Shown piece by piece: positions 40,744 to 49,900 of a stretch of DNA of 64,000 bases. The DNA comes from Treponema sp. (GTDB lineage: Bacteria; Spirochaetota; Spirochaetia; Treponematales; Breznakiellaceae): contig WRLP01000010.1 in the NCBI GenBank assembly GCA_009777535.1, positions 28,928 to 92,927 on the forward strand, read 5' to 3'. Below the pieces are notes generated by a model. That model saw nothing but the letters and a program-made list of their open reading frames with translations, made no database searches and was not told where the DNA came from. Every line of letters starts with the position of its first letter. The stretch's first letter is position 1. A program made the translations under genes and the position numbers.

Positions 40744-40756
40744 GGCAAACTCCTTG

Positions 40757-41005
40757 TCATGACTGCTCCTCGGGAAATTCAATTTTTTGCTCTTTTTTTT
40801 CGGATAAAAAAATCTCCGAAAGTGTTTTGGGGCTTAAGTGCCAAAGCCCCGTAGCGGGATTTTGCAGCTTATCGAATAAATTAGATTTGTAAAATTCTCT
40901 AATAGCGGCTTCTTCTTCATTATTATATAAATATTTAATTTCTGCTATTACGTTGGGAATGACACATATACAAAGAAGAGTCGATACTTTATTTTTATCT
41001 TTCAC
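40757..41005 (-). CDS. DUF3791-like small protein (second paralogue)
   Basis: VSTLLCICVIPNVIAEIKYLYNNEEEAAIREFYKSNLFDKLQNPATGLWHLSPKTLSEIF. Confidence 0.55.
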   Translation of the reverse strand: MKDKNKVSTLLCICVIPNVIAEIKYLYNNEEEAAIREFYKSNLFDKLQNPATGLWHLSPKTLSEIFLSEKKEQKIEFPEEQS

Positions 41006-41492
41006 TGCCGGGCTCCACTATGTACGATTTAATGAAAGACAAATATTTTAAAACAGCTTCATTGCAAAAAACAACTTGATCGTATAACTTTTTAATATTT
41101 AGTTTTTTTATCGTGCTTTCTTTATCCAATTCTCCGGATTCATAAAGAATTATTGTACCAAAAACATCATCATTGGCTACCGGACCAATTATCAAATCGT
41201 ACTTATCGTTTAACGTAATGCCTTTTCTGCACTTAACAACAAAATCCAGCCACTTTTCATCAGGCGCTTCAAATTTAAGAATAGAGAAATTATTTAAATC
41301 AGCAATAAATTCATAGCAATTTACAATGGGATAAAGCGATGGGCTTCTTCGCCCGCAAATTTTTACAGCAAAATCCCTTGCTTGTTCTTCATTTTCGGTC
41401 GTATAAAAACCTTCACCAAAGTCCAGGGTTTTAAATCTATTCATTATTTTGGGCTGTTCTATTATTACATTTGTTCCATGAAAAACTTTCAC
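40995..41492 (-). CDS. DUF3990-family protein (ADP-ribosyltransferase-like fold predicted)
   Basis: MKVFHGTNVIIEQPKIMNRFKTLDFGEGFYTTENEEQARDFAVKIC...YDLIIGPVANDDVFGTI. Confidence 0.78.
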   Translation of the reverse strand: MKVFHGTNVIIEQPKIMNRFKTLDFGEGFYTTENEEQARDFAVKICGRRSPSLYPIVNCYEFIADLNNFSILKFEAPDEKWLDFVVKCRKGITLNDKYDLIIGPVANDDVFGTIILYESGELDKESTIKKLNIKKLYDQVVFCNEAVLKYLSFIKSYIVEPGSER

Positions 41493-41643
41493 ATTTGGCC
41501 TCTTTTGTATTATACAGATTTATTTCATTTTTATCAAGGATATCGGGCAGATGTGATTGAAGCTATAAACCATTCTCCAAAAACCCCGAAACCTCATAAA
41601 ACGGTACTTGTAAAAAATAACTACTTTGATATAATAAAAACAT

Positions 41644-41772
41644 ATGCTAATCAACAGCTATATTGACCAATTATTAGAGGCGCTAAAACAGGCAGATCCT
41701 TATAAAATCATATTATTCGGCTCATGCGCCAAAGGAAATACGGGGAAAATTATATATGAAAAAGCAAGCTGA
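41644..41772 (+). pseudogene. Truncated MNT-like nucleotidyltransferase (42 aa)
   Basis: MLINSYIDQLLEALKQADPYKIILFGSCAKGNTGKIIYEKAS*: retains GS..KG then ends. Confidence 0.6.
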
Positions 41773-42061
41773 ACTTAATATTCCACAAAAATATCAAAGA
41801 GATATTGAAAATGATGCTAAATTACTCATAAATGAAGGGTGCGAATCTGTTTATTTGTTCGGTTCGCTGGTTACCGGAAAGATCAATGATAATTCTGATA
41901 TAGACATAGGCGTAAAGGGGCTTCCAGATGGAAAATTTTTTGGAGTGTATTCAAGATTATATTTTGATTTTGATAACAAAATTGACTTAATGGATTTTGA
42001 TTCTAATAATGATTTTTATTCAATGTTAAATAGTATTGGAGAGGTAGTGCAAATTGGATGA
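41756..42061 (+). CDS. MNT-domain minimal nucleotidyltransferase (antitoxin-like)
   Basis: VYLFGSLVTGKINDNSDIDIGVKGLPDGKFFGVYSRLYFDFDNKIDLMDFD. Confidence 0.85.
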   Translation: MKKQAELNIPQKYQRDIENDAKLLINEGCESVYLFGSLVTGKINDNSDIDIGVKGLPDGKFFGVYSRLYFDFDNKIDLMDFDSNNDFYSMLNSIGEVVQIG

Positions 42062-42524
42062 AATAGTAAAAGTAAAAATAGAACATGAAATTTCACGGAT
42101 AGAAAAACTAATGAGTGATTTAAAACCACTACTGGATTTGTGTAAAATAAAAGAGCCCGATATTGTTGAAAAGACTGCGGTAGCTCAAGTTTTACATTCA
42201 TTCTATAATGGAATTGAAAGTATTGTTGTTTTGCTTTTTAAATATATGAATGAAAAATTACCTAATGATAATAAATGGTATAAAACATTATTTGAAATGA
42301 TGTTTGGAAGTAATTCAAAAAATATAATTATGATTAGAAAAGATATAAAAATAAAATTCGAGGAATATTTATTATTTAGGTTTTTTATAAGATATTCATA
42401 TAGTTTAGAATTAAATAGGAAATAAATGAAACCATTGATTTATGATCTTGAAGAAATGTGAGAAACAATAAGGGAAGACTTTAAGATATTTATTAAAAAC
42501 AATGGAAATAATGAAAAAAAATGA
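42054..42524 (+). pseudogene. Decayed HepT/HEPN gene: stop at 42423 and second in-frame stop at 42459
   Basis: ...FRFFIRYSYSLELNRK*MKPLIYDLEEM*ETIREDFKIFIKNNGNNEKK* read in one frame. Confidence 0.7.
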
Positions 42525-42739
42525 AATGAAGGTGACTCTTCACGCATCCACTGGCATCCATCCTTCTTTGAAGCCATAAAGTTCATGCCTGTATGCTTCG
42601 CTTAAAATTTTCCTATTACAGATTTGGCTATCACTTTTGGTGGCTGAAAATGGTTAATAAAAAATGGAGAATAAGGGGTTGACAAAAATGCAGTATATAT
42701 GCTTAAATAAAAGAATATTTTGTGAAGGAGGATTATATT

Positions 42740-42985
42740 ATGACAAGTACAAATTATACTGTCGGTAGTGGCAGTCAAAAAATGATCATGAGGGGTGGAT
42801 GTGATACTGGCTATTTCATAGGAACCGGTGATGAGATTTTTAAAAGCGGTTGTTCTACCGGAATGAAGGTAGATTACTCTGGCAAAATTTTAAAGAATGG
42901 TTCTGAAACAGGCTATTTAATAAGCGGAAGTTCAATCATGAAAGAATGTGACAAGGGACATTCAATAGATTGGATGTTTAATTAA
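42740..42985 (+). CDS. Small Gly-rich repeat protein
   Basis: GGCDTGYFIGTGDEIFKSGCSTGMKVDYSGKILKNGSETGYLISGSSIMKECDKGHSIDW; RBS GGAGG. Confidence 0.6.
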   Translation: MTSTNYTVGSGSQKMIMRGGCDTGYFIGTGDEIFKSGCSTGMKVDYSGKILKNGSETGYLISGSSIMKECDKGHSIDWMFN

Positions 42986-43016
42986 AACATCGATTAAAAA
43001 TTAATAGGGGGAAAAT

Positions 43017-43790
43017 ATGGTTTGGGTCATTGTAGTTGCGATAATAGCAATTGTAATTATCAGTATTGTTCGAAAAAATGCTGGGAAGAATGCAAATTAC
43101 TATTTTAATCTTGGCGTTGAAAATTTGGGAAATAATAACTCAAATCTAGCTATCGAAAATTTTTCTGAAGCAATAAGAAAAGATCCAAATTTTATAGAAG
43201 CCTATCTGAAACGCGGTCAAGCAAAATTCAGGTGGTCGGGTGGTACTGATGAATGTATATCGGATTATACAGAGGTACTTCGCCAAAAGCCTGATTGCGC
43301 AGAAGCGTATTTATTTAGAGGCGATGCGTATCGCGGGTATGGGGGTGATGATGGTAACATAGCTAATGACAATGCATTGAAAGACTATAATGAAGCAATA
43401 CGATTAAATCCAAATTGTGCTGAGGCTTATTTTGGACGTGGAAAAATAAATGCGGAGAAAAACCAATCAAAAATGATTGAAGATTATAGCGAGGCTATAC
43501 GCTTGAAGCCAAATGTTGGTGATCTCGAAGGTGATGCTTATTATCATCGTGGCTTAATATATTGGGAAAAGGGAGATGTTGATCGAGCCATCGCGGATTA
43601 TAGCGAAGCATTAAAACATAACCCGGATTATACAATTGTATATGAGAAACGAGCCGAAGCATATGAGAAAAATGGAGACGTTGGTAAAGCAGAAAACGAT
43701 CGTGAAAAACATCGGAAACTGTTAAACGAAGCTATAGCAATGTTTAAACAGTTCAGACGAGACTGCGGTGATTATGATGACGATGACTAA
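43017..43790 (+). CDS. TPR-repeat membrane-anchored protein
   Basis: NYYFNLGVENLGNNNSNLAIENFSEAIRKDPNFIEAYLKRGQAKF... repeated. Confidence 0.88.
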   Translation: MVWVIVVAIIAIVIISIVRKNAGKNANYYFNLGVENLGNNNSNLAIENFSEAIRKDPNFIEAYLKRGQAKFRWSGGTDECISDYTEVLRQKPDCAEAYLFRGDAYRGYGGDDGNIANDNALKDYNEAIRLNPNCAEAYFGRGKINAEKNQSKMIEDYSEAIRLKPNVGDLEGDAYYHRGLIYWEKGDVDRAIADYSEALKHNPDYTIVYEKRAEAYEKNGDVGKAENDREKHRKLLNEAIAMFKQFRRDCGDYDDDD

Positions 43791-43860
43791 GATCATAAAA
43801 CTTTGGTTATTTCTGCCAAGTGTACAGATTTTTTTAAAGAAGGAGTTCATAAAAAAAATA

Positions 43861-44297
43861 TGAAAATATCAAAATATGATTTGTGTAAAAATTGTCGTAA
43901 GATAAAACCTCAAATGAGCAACGGTAAACTTGGTTCTTCTTGTGAAGATTTTCTTGACAGTAATGGATACAACAATGGCACAGGATTTATCATGATGAAT
44001 CATATGTTATTATCATATTTAGAAAATAATGATGGTTGCTCAACTTGTATAACATTAATTAAACGTGCTACGCAATCAGAAACATTTATAACACCAAATG
44101 ATATTTTGGCAGCATTAAGAAAAAAAGCTGAAATTGGGGATCAAGAAGCAATGTTAAATTTAATTCATAAATTAAGCTTTGATTATGGACAAAATAATAA
44201 TGAAGATTATAACAATGAAGCAAATCATTGGATTGAAAGAGCTGCTAATCTTGGAAATGCAGATGCACAATTTGAATTAGCAAATGTTTTAATATAG
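43861..44297 (+). CDS. Sel1-repeat-like protein, ends inside a repeat
   Basis: KAEIGDQEAMLNLIHKLSFDYGQNNNEDYNNEANHWIERAANLGNADAQFELANVLI*. Confidence 0.6.
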
Positions 44298-44322
44298 GAA
44301 ATAATTGAAAAACCACCACTTC

Positions 44323-44497
44323 GCTTAACAAACGATTAAAGCTATGCCGCCGACAAGCGACGGCTCGGGGTTACGCATGGCTTGGTCGGTCGCTACGCTT
44401 GCTCCCACGCCATGCTCCACCAACATATAGGGCAGGGGTCAATGCTACGCATTACTTTATTACCTGTCCCAAACATCGCCAATCTAGAACGTTAAGT
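44323..44497. other. attC-like (integron recombination) site candidate
   Basis: GCTTAAC (RYYYAAC) at 44323-44329 and GTTAAGT (GTTRRRY) at 44491-44497, internal hairpins GCATGGC/GCCATGC and GGGCAGG/CCTGTCCC. Confidence 0.3.
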
Positions 44498-44557
44498 GCC
44501 GGGTTTCAATAGATTATTATCTTGACAAGAAGAAGAACGCCGTATTATATTTTCTTT

Positions 44558-46216
44558 ATGGATATTGTAAAACAGATTATTGATCAGCGTGTAAATAAAG
44601 TTATTGAAGAAAATCCCTCATTTTTTGAAGAATTTGTCAATGATAATGAAAAACAAATATCTCTCGCTTTTTTGCTGCTCGGAGTATCAGCATATCTTGA
44701 TATTGATATGGCAGAGGTAGTGCAATACATTACTGACGGCGGAAATGACGGAGGCTTTGATGCCGCATACATCGCCCAATCAGGCGAAGGAATACTTAAT
44801 GTTGTGCTTTTTCAGGCAAAATATATACGAAATTTGGAAAAAGAAAATAACTTCCCTGCAAACGCAGTGGAAAAATCCGTTAATACAATAAAAAATATTT
44901 TTGATTCCAGTAGGCAAATGGAACTAAATGACAAAAGCCGTATAACCGTAGATGAGATACGTTCTTTTCTTGCAGATGGGGTTATACCTTATGTTACTTT
45001 TGTTTTGATCAACAATGGAATAAAATGGAACCAGGATGCTCAAAATCATATCAACAATGAGTTTACCAGTCAAAAACAAGTTGAATTTGTTTATTTTAAT
45101 CATCAGGATATTATAAAATATGTCAATAAGCGTGATAAAATTGATGAAATTCTTACTCTAAGCGGAATAGCCATAAAAGAAGATTTTAATTACAAAGAAG
45201 TTATTCTTGGTAGAGTGTCTGTAAAAGAGATAGCAAGAATACTCGATATTTATGGCGATAATTTATTGGATAAAAATATTCGTAAATATCTCGGGATAAA
45301 TGCTGTCAATAAAGCGATTCAGGATACATTGATTGATGATGCCAAACGTTCTAATTTTTTCTTTTACAATAATGGGATTACGATGATATGCTCTGATTTT
45401 AAATACAATGCCTTGCAAAAAGATGATTGGAAAGTGCAGACGAAAAGTTTACAGATTATTAATGGCGGACAAACTTGTAAAACGATATATCAGGTGTTAA
45501 AAGATAATAGTGACATTGACTTTTCTGATACAACTGTTCTTTTAAGACTATATGCCGTCGGATCGGATGAAAGTGTCATCGAAGGAATTACCCGTGCTAC
45601 AAATAGTCAAAATCCTGTAGATTTTAGAGATTTGAAGTCAAATGATGAAATGCAGCATCTACTGGAACAGGGCACAAAAGAATTGGGTTATACATACAAG
45701 CGCAGAAGAGATAACCAAACGAATACAGATGCAATTCCTTCTTCAGTAGCTGCCGAATCTGTATTTGCAATCTGGAGAAAAAAACCGCATTTGGCAAAAT
45801 ACAAAAAAAGTGAATTTTTTAATATGTACTACAACGAAATATTTGATGACTTAAGTGCGGCTCAAATGATAATAGCCGTTCTTATTTTTCGCATGTGTGA
45901 TAGTTATCGAAAGAAAATTTCTGATGATCCGGGTATTCAGGCGCAACGCCGTTACAGCCATTTTCTTATTGCAACTATTATCGGAATAAATGTCTTGAAT
46001 CATTTTTCCATAAGCGTTCACCAAATTACACATAAGAACTTTTTTGAAATAAAAAAATATTTTGACACTAACCGTGATGAGCTTTATAATACTGCCGAAC
46101 AGCATTTATTAACACATCTCAAACGATATTTTAACAAAGAATCGTTGGAAGATATAGATAGCCGTACAATGGCCGCTGCTTTCCGTAGATTTGATTTTGT
46201 CGAAAGCGTTTTTTAA
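44558..46216 (+). CDS. AIPR-family (abortive infection phage resistance) protein
   Basis: GGNDGGFDAAYIAQ...VVLFQAKYIRN...SNFFFYNNGITMICSDF...LQIINGGQTCKTIYQVLK; start moved to ATG 44558 with TTGACA-17-TTATAT 7 nt upstream. Confidence 0.85.
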   Translation: MDIVKQIIDQRVNKVIEENPSFFEEFVNDNEKQISLAFLLLGVSAYLDIDMAEVVQYITDGGNDGGFDAAYIAQSGEGILNVVLFQAKYIRNLEKENNFPANAVEKSVNTIKNIFDSSRQMELNDKSRITVDEIRSFLADGVIPYVTFVLINNGIKWNQDAQNHINNEFTSQKQVEFVYFNHQDIIKYVNKRDKIDEILTLSGIAIKEDFNYKEVILGRVSVKEIARILDIYGDNLLDKNIRKYLGINAVNKAIQDTLIDDAKRSNFFFYNNGITMICSDFKYNALQKDDWKVQTKSLQIINGGQTCKTIYQVLKDNSDIDFSDTTVLLRLYAVGSDESVIEGITRATNSQNPVDFRDLKSNDEMQHLLEQGTKELGYTYKRRRDNQTNTDAIPSSVAAESVFAIWRKKPHLAKYKKSEFFNMYYNEIFDDLSAAQMIIAVLIFRMCDSYRKKISDDPGIQAQRRYSHFLIATIIGINVLNHFSISVHQITHKNFFEIKKYFDTNRDELYNTAEQHLLTHLKRYFNKESLEDIDSRTMAAAFRRFDFVESVF

Positions 46217-46271
46217 AAATAGAATTAAAAAAAATTCAAAGGTAAACAAGGCAATAAAGGAATGTAAATTT

Positions 46272-46823
46272 ATGGAAAAAAAACAAGGTCTGGCAGGATA
46301 TTTCTGGCAAATCACTTCTGCCCATACTATATCATATTTTATTGCCGGAATAATTGCTGTTACTTTTTTTGATTACCGGGAATGGTGGGCTACAGAAGCA
46401 TTTTCTGCATTTTATCGTGATATTAACTCTCCAATTGTGGCATTGGGCGGCGGTTTTTTGCAAATATTCAGGGGGATTTTTGTGGCCCTAATATTGCTGC
46501 CTGTGCGAAAAACATTTTTCGAGGAAAAATACGGGCTCTTAAAATTGGCCTTAATTATATTTGGCTTTTCTGTAGTATCAACTTATGGAGCTGTGATAAC
46601 ATCTTTCGAAGGATTGATTTACTTAAAAGTGCCATTTATTTATCATATTAAGGGCATTCCTGAAGGCTTAATATGGCTTTCTTTATTTATCGGAATACTG
46701 TATATTTCAATAAAATATTCACACAAAAAAATTATTACGATATTGTCAATAGTGTTTGTAGTATTAATTTCCCTTTTAACCATAATGGGTTATTTTGGCG
46801 CCATGGGTTATTTCAATACATAA
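46272..46823 (+). CDS. Polytopic membrane protein downstream of AIPR gene
   Basis: Several TM segments; start revised to ATG 46272. Confidence 0.6.
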   Translation: MEKKQGLAGYFWQITSAHTISYFIAGIIAVTFFDYREWWATEAFSAFYRDINSPIVALGGGFLQIFRGIFVALILLPVRKTFFEEKYGLLKLALIIFGFSVVSTYGAVITSFEGLIYLKVPFIYHIKGIPEGLIWLSLFIGILYISIKYSHKKIITILSIVFVVLISLLTIMGYFGAMGYFNT

Positions 46824-46825
46824 AT

Positions 46826-46853
46826 ATTTCTGTGGTCACCATAGCCGTGGAAA
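46826..46853. repeat. Solo end of palindromic element (E5)
   Basis: AATATTTCTGTGGTCACCATAGCCGTGGAAAAG. Confidence 0.6.
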
Positions 46854-46931
46854 AGTATCCTTGAATCAACCTGTCGAATTTGCTAGTATGAAATTAATAA
46901 CAAATATGCTTTGCCTGGCGAATGAGGTTTT

Positions 46932-49900
46932 ATGCAATCAATTGGTATCAACATCGGCTCAACAAGCCTTAAAATGGCTTTGTTTGATTATAACGGTTCT
47001 GTAGAAAACGGAAAAACAGTCTGGAGCGCTTCAATTCCCCATGAAGGGGATTTTGGCGCCGCGGTACACAGGCTTCTTGAAGAAGGGAATATACCCAGCG
47101 GCATTCCGGCCCTGGTTACCGGCAACGAGGGCCGCTTTATGTTCGACGTATCCGGCACGCTGGAGCCCCTGTGTGTAGAGGCGGCTCTGCGGAACCTCGG
47201 CCTTAAAGCCGACGCGGTTGTCAGCATGGGCGGCGAGGACTTAATCGTCTATTCGCTGGATTCTGACGGCAAGATTATCAACAATTTTTCCGGAAACAAG
47301 TGCGCAAGCGGCACCGGCGAATTTCTTAAGCAGCAGCTTGCCCGTATGGACATGACGCTCGAAGATATCGACAAGGTGTCCGATGCCGCAAAGGTACACG
47401 CCCTTTCCACACGCTGCTCGGTGTTTATGAAAAGCGACTGCACGCACAGGCTCAACAAAAGAGAGGCGACCAAGGATGATATCGTACTGTCTCTTTCCGA
47501 TGTTATGGCTGTAAAGGTTATCGACTTTCTTAAAAGGGCGAAGGTTACATCCGGCCGCGTTATACTTACGGGCGGAATAACCCTTAACAGGCACATTGTC
47601 CGTTTTATTCGGGAAAAAGCGCCGCAGATTGAATTCATCATTCCCGAAACCGCGCCGGTGTTTGAAGCCCTTGGCGCGGCGGTTTTGGCCCCTCAGTCGG
47701 GGAGCCCGCTGCCGGATGCTGACAGGCTGCTGAAACCAAACGAGATGCGCTTCGGGACGCTGGGCGCGTTACGCGACTGGAAAGATAAAGTAAAAACTTT
47801 TAATACCGAAACCGGCAGCAAGATTCGCACAGACCGCGCTTACATTCTTGGCGTTGACGGAGGATCCACCACAACCAAGGCATGCCTTGTAGACATCGAA
47901 ACTTACGAGATCGCGGCGAGCCACTATGGACGCACGCACGGCGATCCGGTTAAGGCACTTAAGGAATGTCTTGCGATAATGCAGAAGAAAATTATCGCCG
48001 ACACGGGTGGGAAAAAAATTGATATACGCCTTGTTTCCACCACCGGTTCCAGCCGTGAGATACTCGGCGTGTTTCTGGAAACGCCAGGGGTTTACAATGA
48101 AATTATCGCCCACTCGGTGGGGACTACTTTTTTTGACAAAGAAGTGGAAACCATTTTCGAGATTGGAGGGCAGGATGCCAAATATGTTCTGCTGAAAAAT
48201 GGCGTCCCCATCGACTATGCCATGAACGAAGCGTGTTCGGCCGGAACCGGCTCCTTCCTTGAGGAATCGGCCGCCGGCGATCTTTCCATACACAGCGCGA
48301 AGGACATCGGCCCCATTGCCCTGGAAGCTGATTCGCCGTGCAAATTCGGCGAACACTGTTCGGCGTTTATTAACAGCGATATTCGCAAGGCCGTACAACA
48401 GAGCGCCAGCAGGGAAAACATTACGGCAGGGATCGTCTGCTCCATAGTAGCAAACTACCTTAACCGTGTTGTAGGCAACCGCACCATTGGCGGAAAAATC
48501 TTCCTGCAGGGCGGCGTCGCCAAAAACCCCGCTGTTCCCCTGGCGTTCGCCATGATGCTGAACAAGGAGATACTTGTCCCGCCTTCGCCGGAGCTGATGG
48601 GCTGCTTCGGGGTGGCGTTACTCGCAAAGCGAAAGCACGACGATGGGCTGCTTCAGCAGCAGAGTATCGTTATTGATGACATTATTAACCGGGAGATAGG
48701 CTATGAAAGGGTTTTTACCTGCAAGTCCTGCGAAAATTTATGTCCCATTCAGGTTTTGAATGTAAACGAGAACAAATACATGTTCGGCGGGCGCTGCAAT
48801 AAGTACACTAATATGCGCAAAAACGTCAAGGATATTCCGGTATTCGATTATGTCGAAAAACGCCAAAAGATGTTATTCGAAGAATATGCTGCTCCGGCGC
48901 TATCGGAGGAAAAAACCCAGAGGGATTTTGCCATCGGTATCCCCAGAGCGTTTTCTGTTCACACTTTATACCCGCTTTACTCGTGGTTCTTCCACGAACT
49001 TGGCATTAAAACTTTTCTCTCTAACGAGGTTGCCCATGCCGGAGTGGCGCGAGCTGAATCAACATACTGTTTCCCTGCGGAAATCGCCCACGGCGCCGTT
49101 CAGGACTGTCTGGACAAGGGCGCAGACTATGTGCTTTTGCCGCACTTCCGGGACATGCCCTCGTACGAAGAAGAAGTGCACGCCAACTTCTGTCCCATAA
49201 CACAGGCGCTTCCCTACTATATCGAAAAAGCGTTTCCCGACATCGACAAAAATATCTGGCTTCCCCTGGTGGTCAGCTTTAAGTTTGGCGATTCTAAAGC
49301 GCTGGAACTTTTTACCGAGATGACAAAGCGCCTGGGCATCGGCGAAGCGGAAACGGCAGCGGCTTTCAAAACCGCAATGGAAAAACAAAAAGCCTATTTT
49401 AGCGCTGTCGAAAAAATGGGGCTGGAGGCGCTGGAAGAAGCACGCAGGGCGGACAGGCCGGTTATCGCAGTTCTTGGCAGGCCATACAATGCGTTTACGC
49501 CGGAAGCAAACATGGGCATTCCGCGCAAATTCACTACACGGGGCTACTCAATCGTTCCCTTTGACATTCTGCCATTCCACGATGAAAACATCTTCCCGAA
49601 TATGTACTGGTATTACGGCCAGCAGGATGTAAAAGCCGCTAATTTATTAAAAAAAGAAGATAACATTTATCTTACATATATTTCCAATTTTTCATGCGCT
49701 CCCGATTCATTTATTCTTCACTATATTAAATGGGTGATGGGGCAGAAGCCCTTCCTGATACTGGAGCTTGATTCACATTCAGCCGACGCCGGTATAGACA
49801 CCCGTGTAGAGGCGTTTCTCGACATTATCGACGGCTACCGCGCAAAGAAAAATGAACTTGAAGCCGAGCGTTACGACAATGGCTGGCGCTTTATCAGCGA

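Noticed and set aside
42423-42462. TGA read as Trp or stop-codon readthrough in the HEPN gene
   Set aside because: TGA is used as a normal stop by many genes here and a second TAA stop also interrupts the frame; decay is simpler
47769-48398. 209-aa antisense ORF in the dehydratase activator gene
   Set aside because: High-GC antisense open frame opposite a well-supported conserved gene
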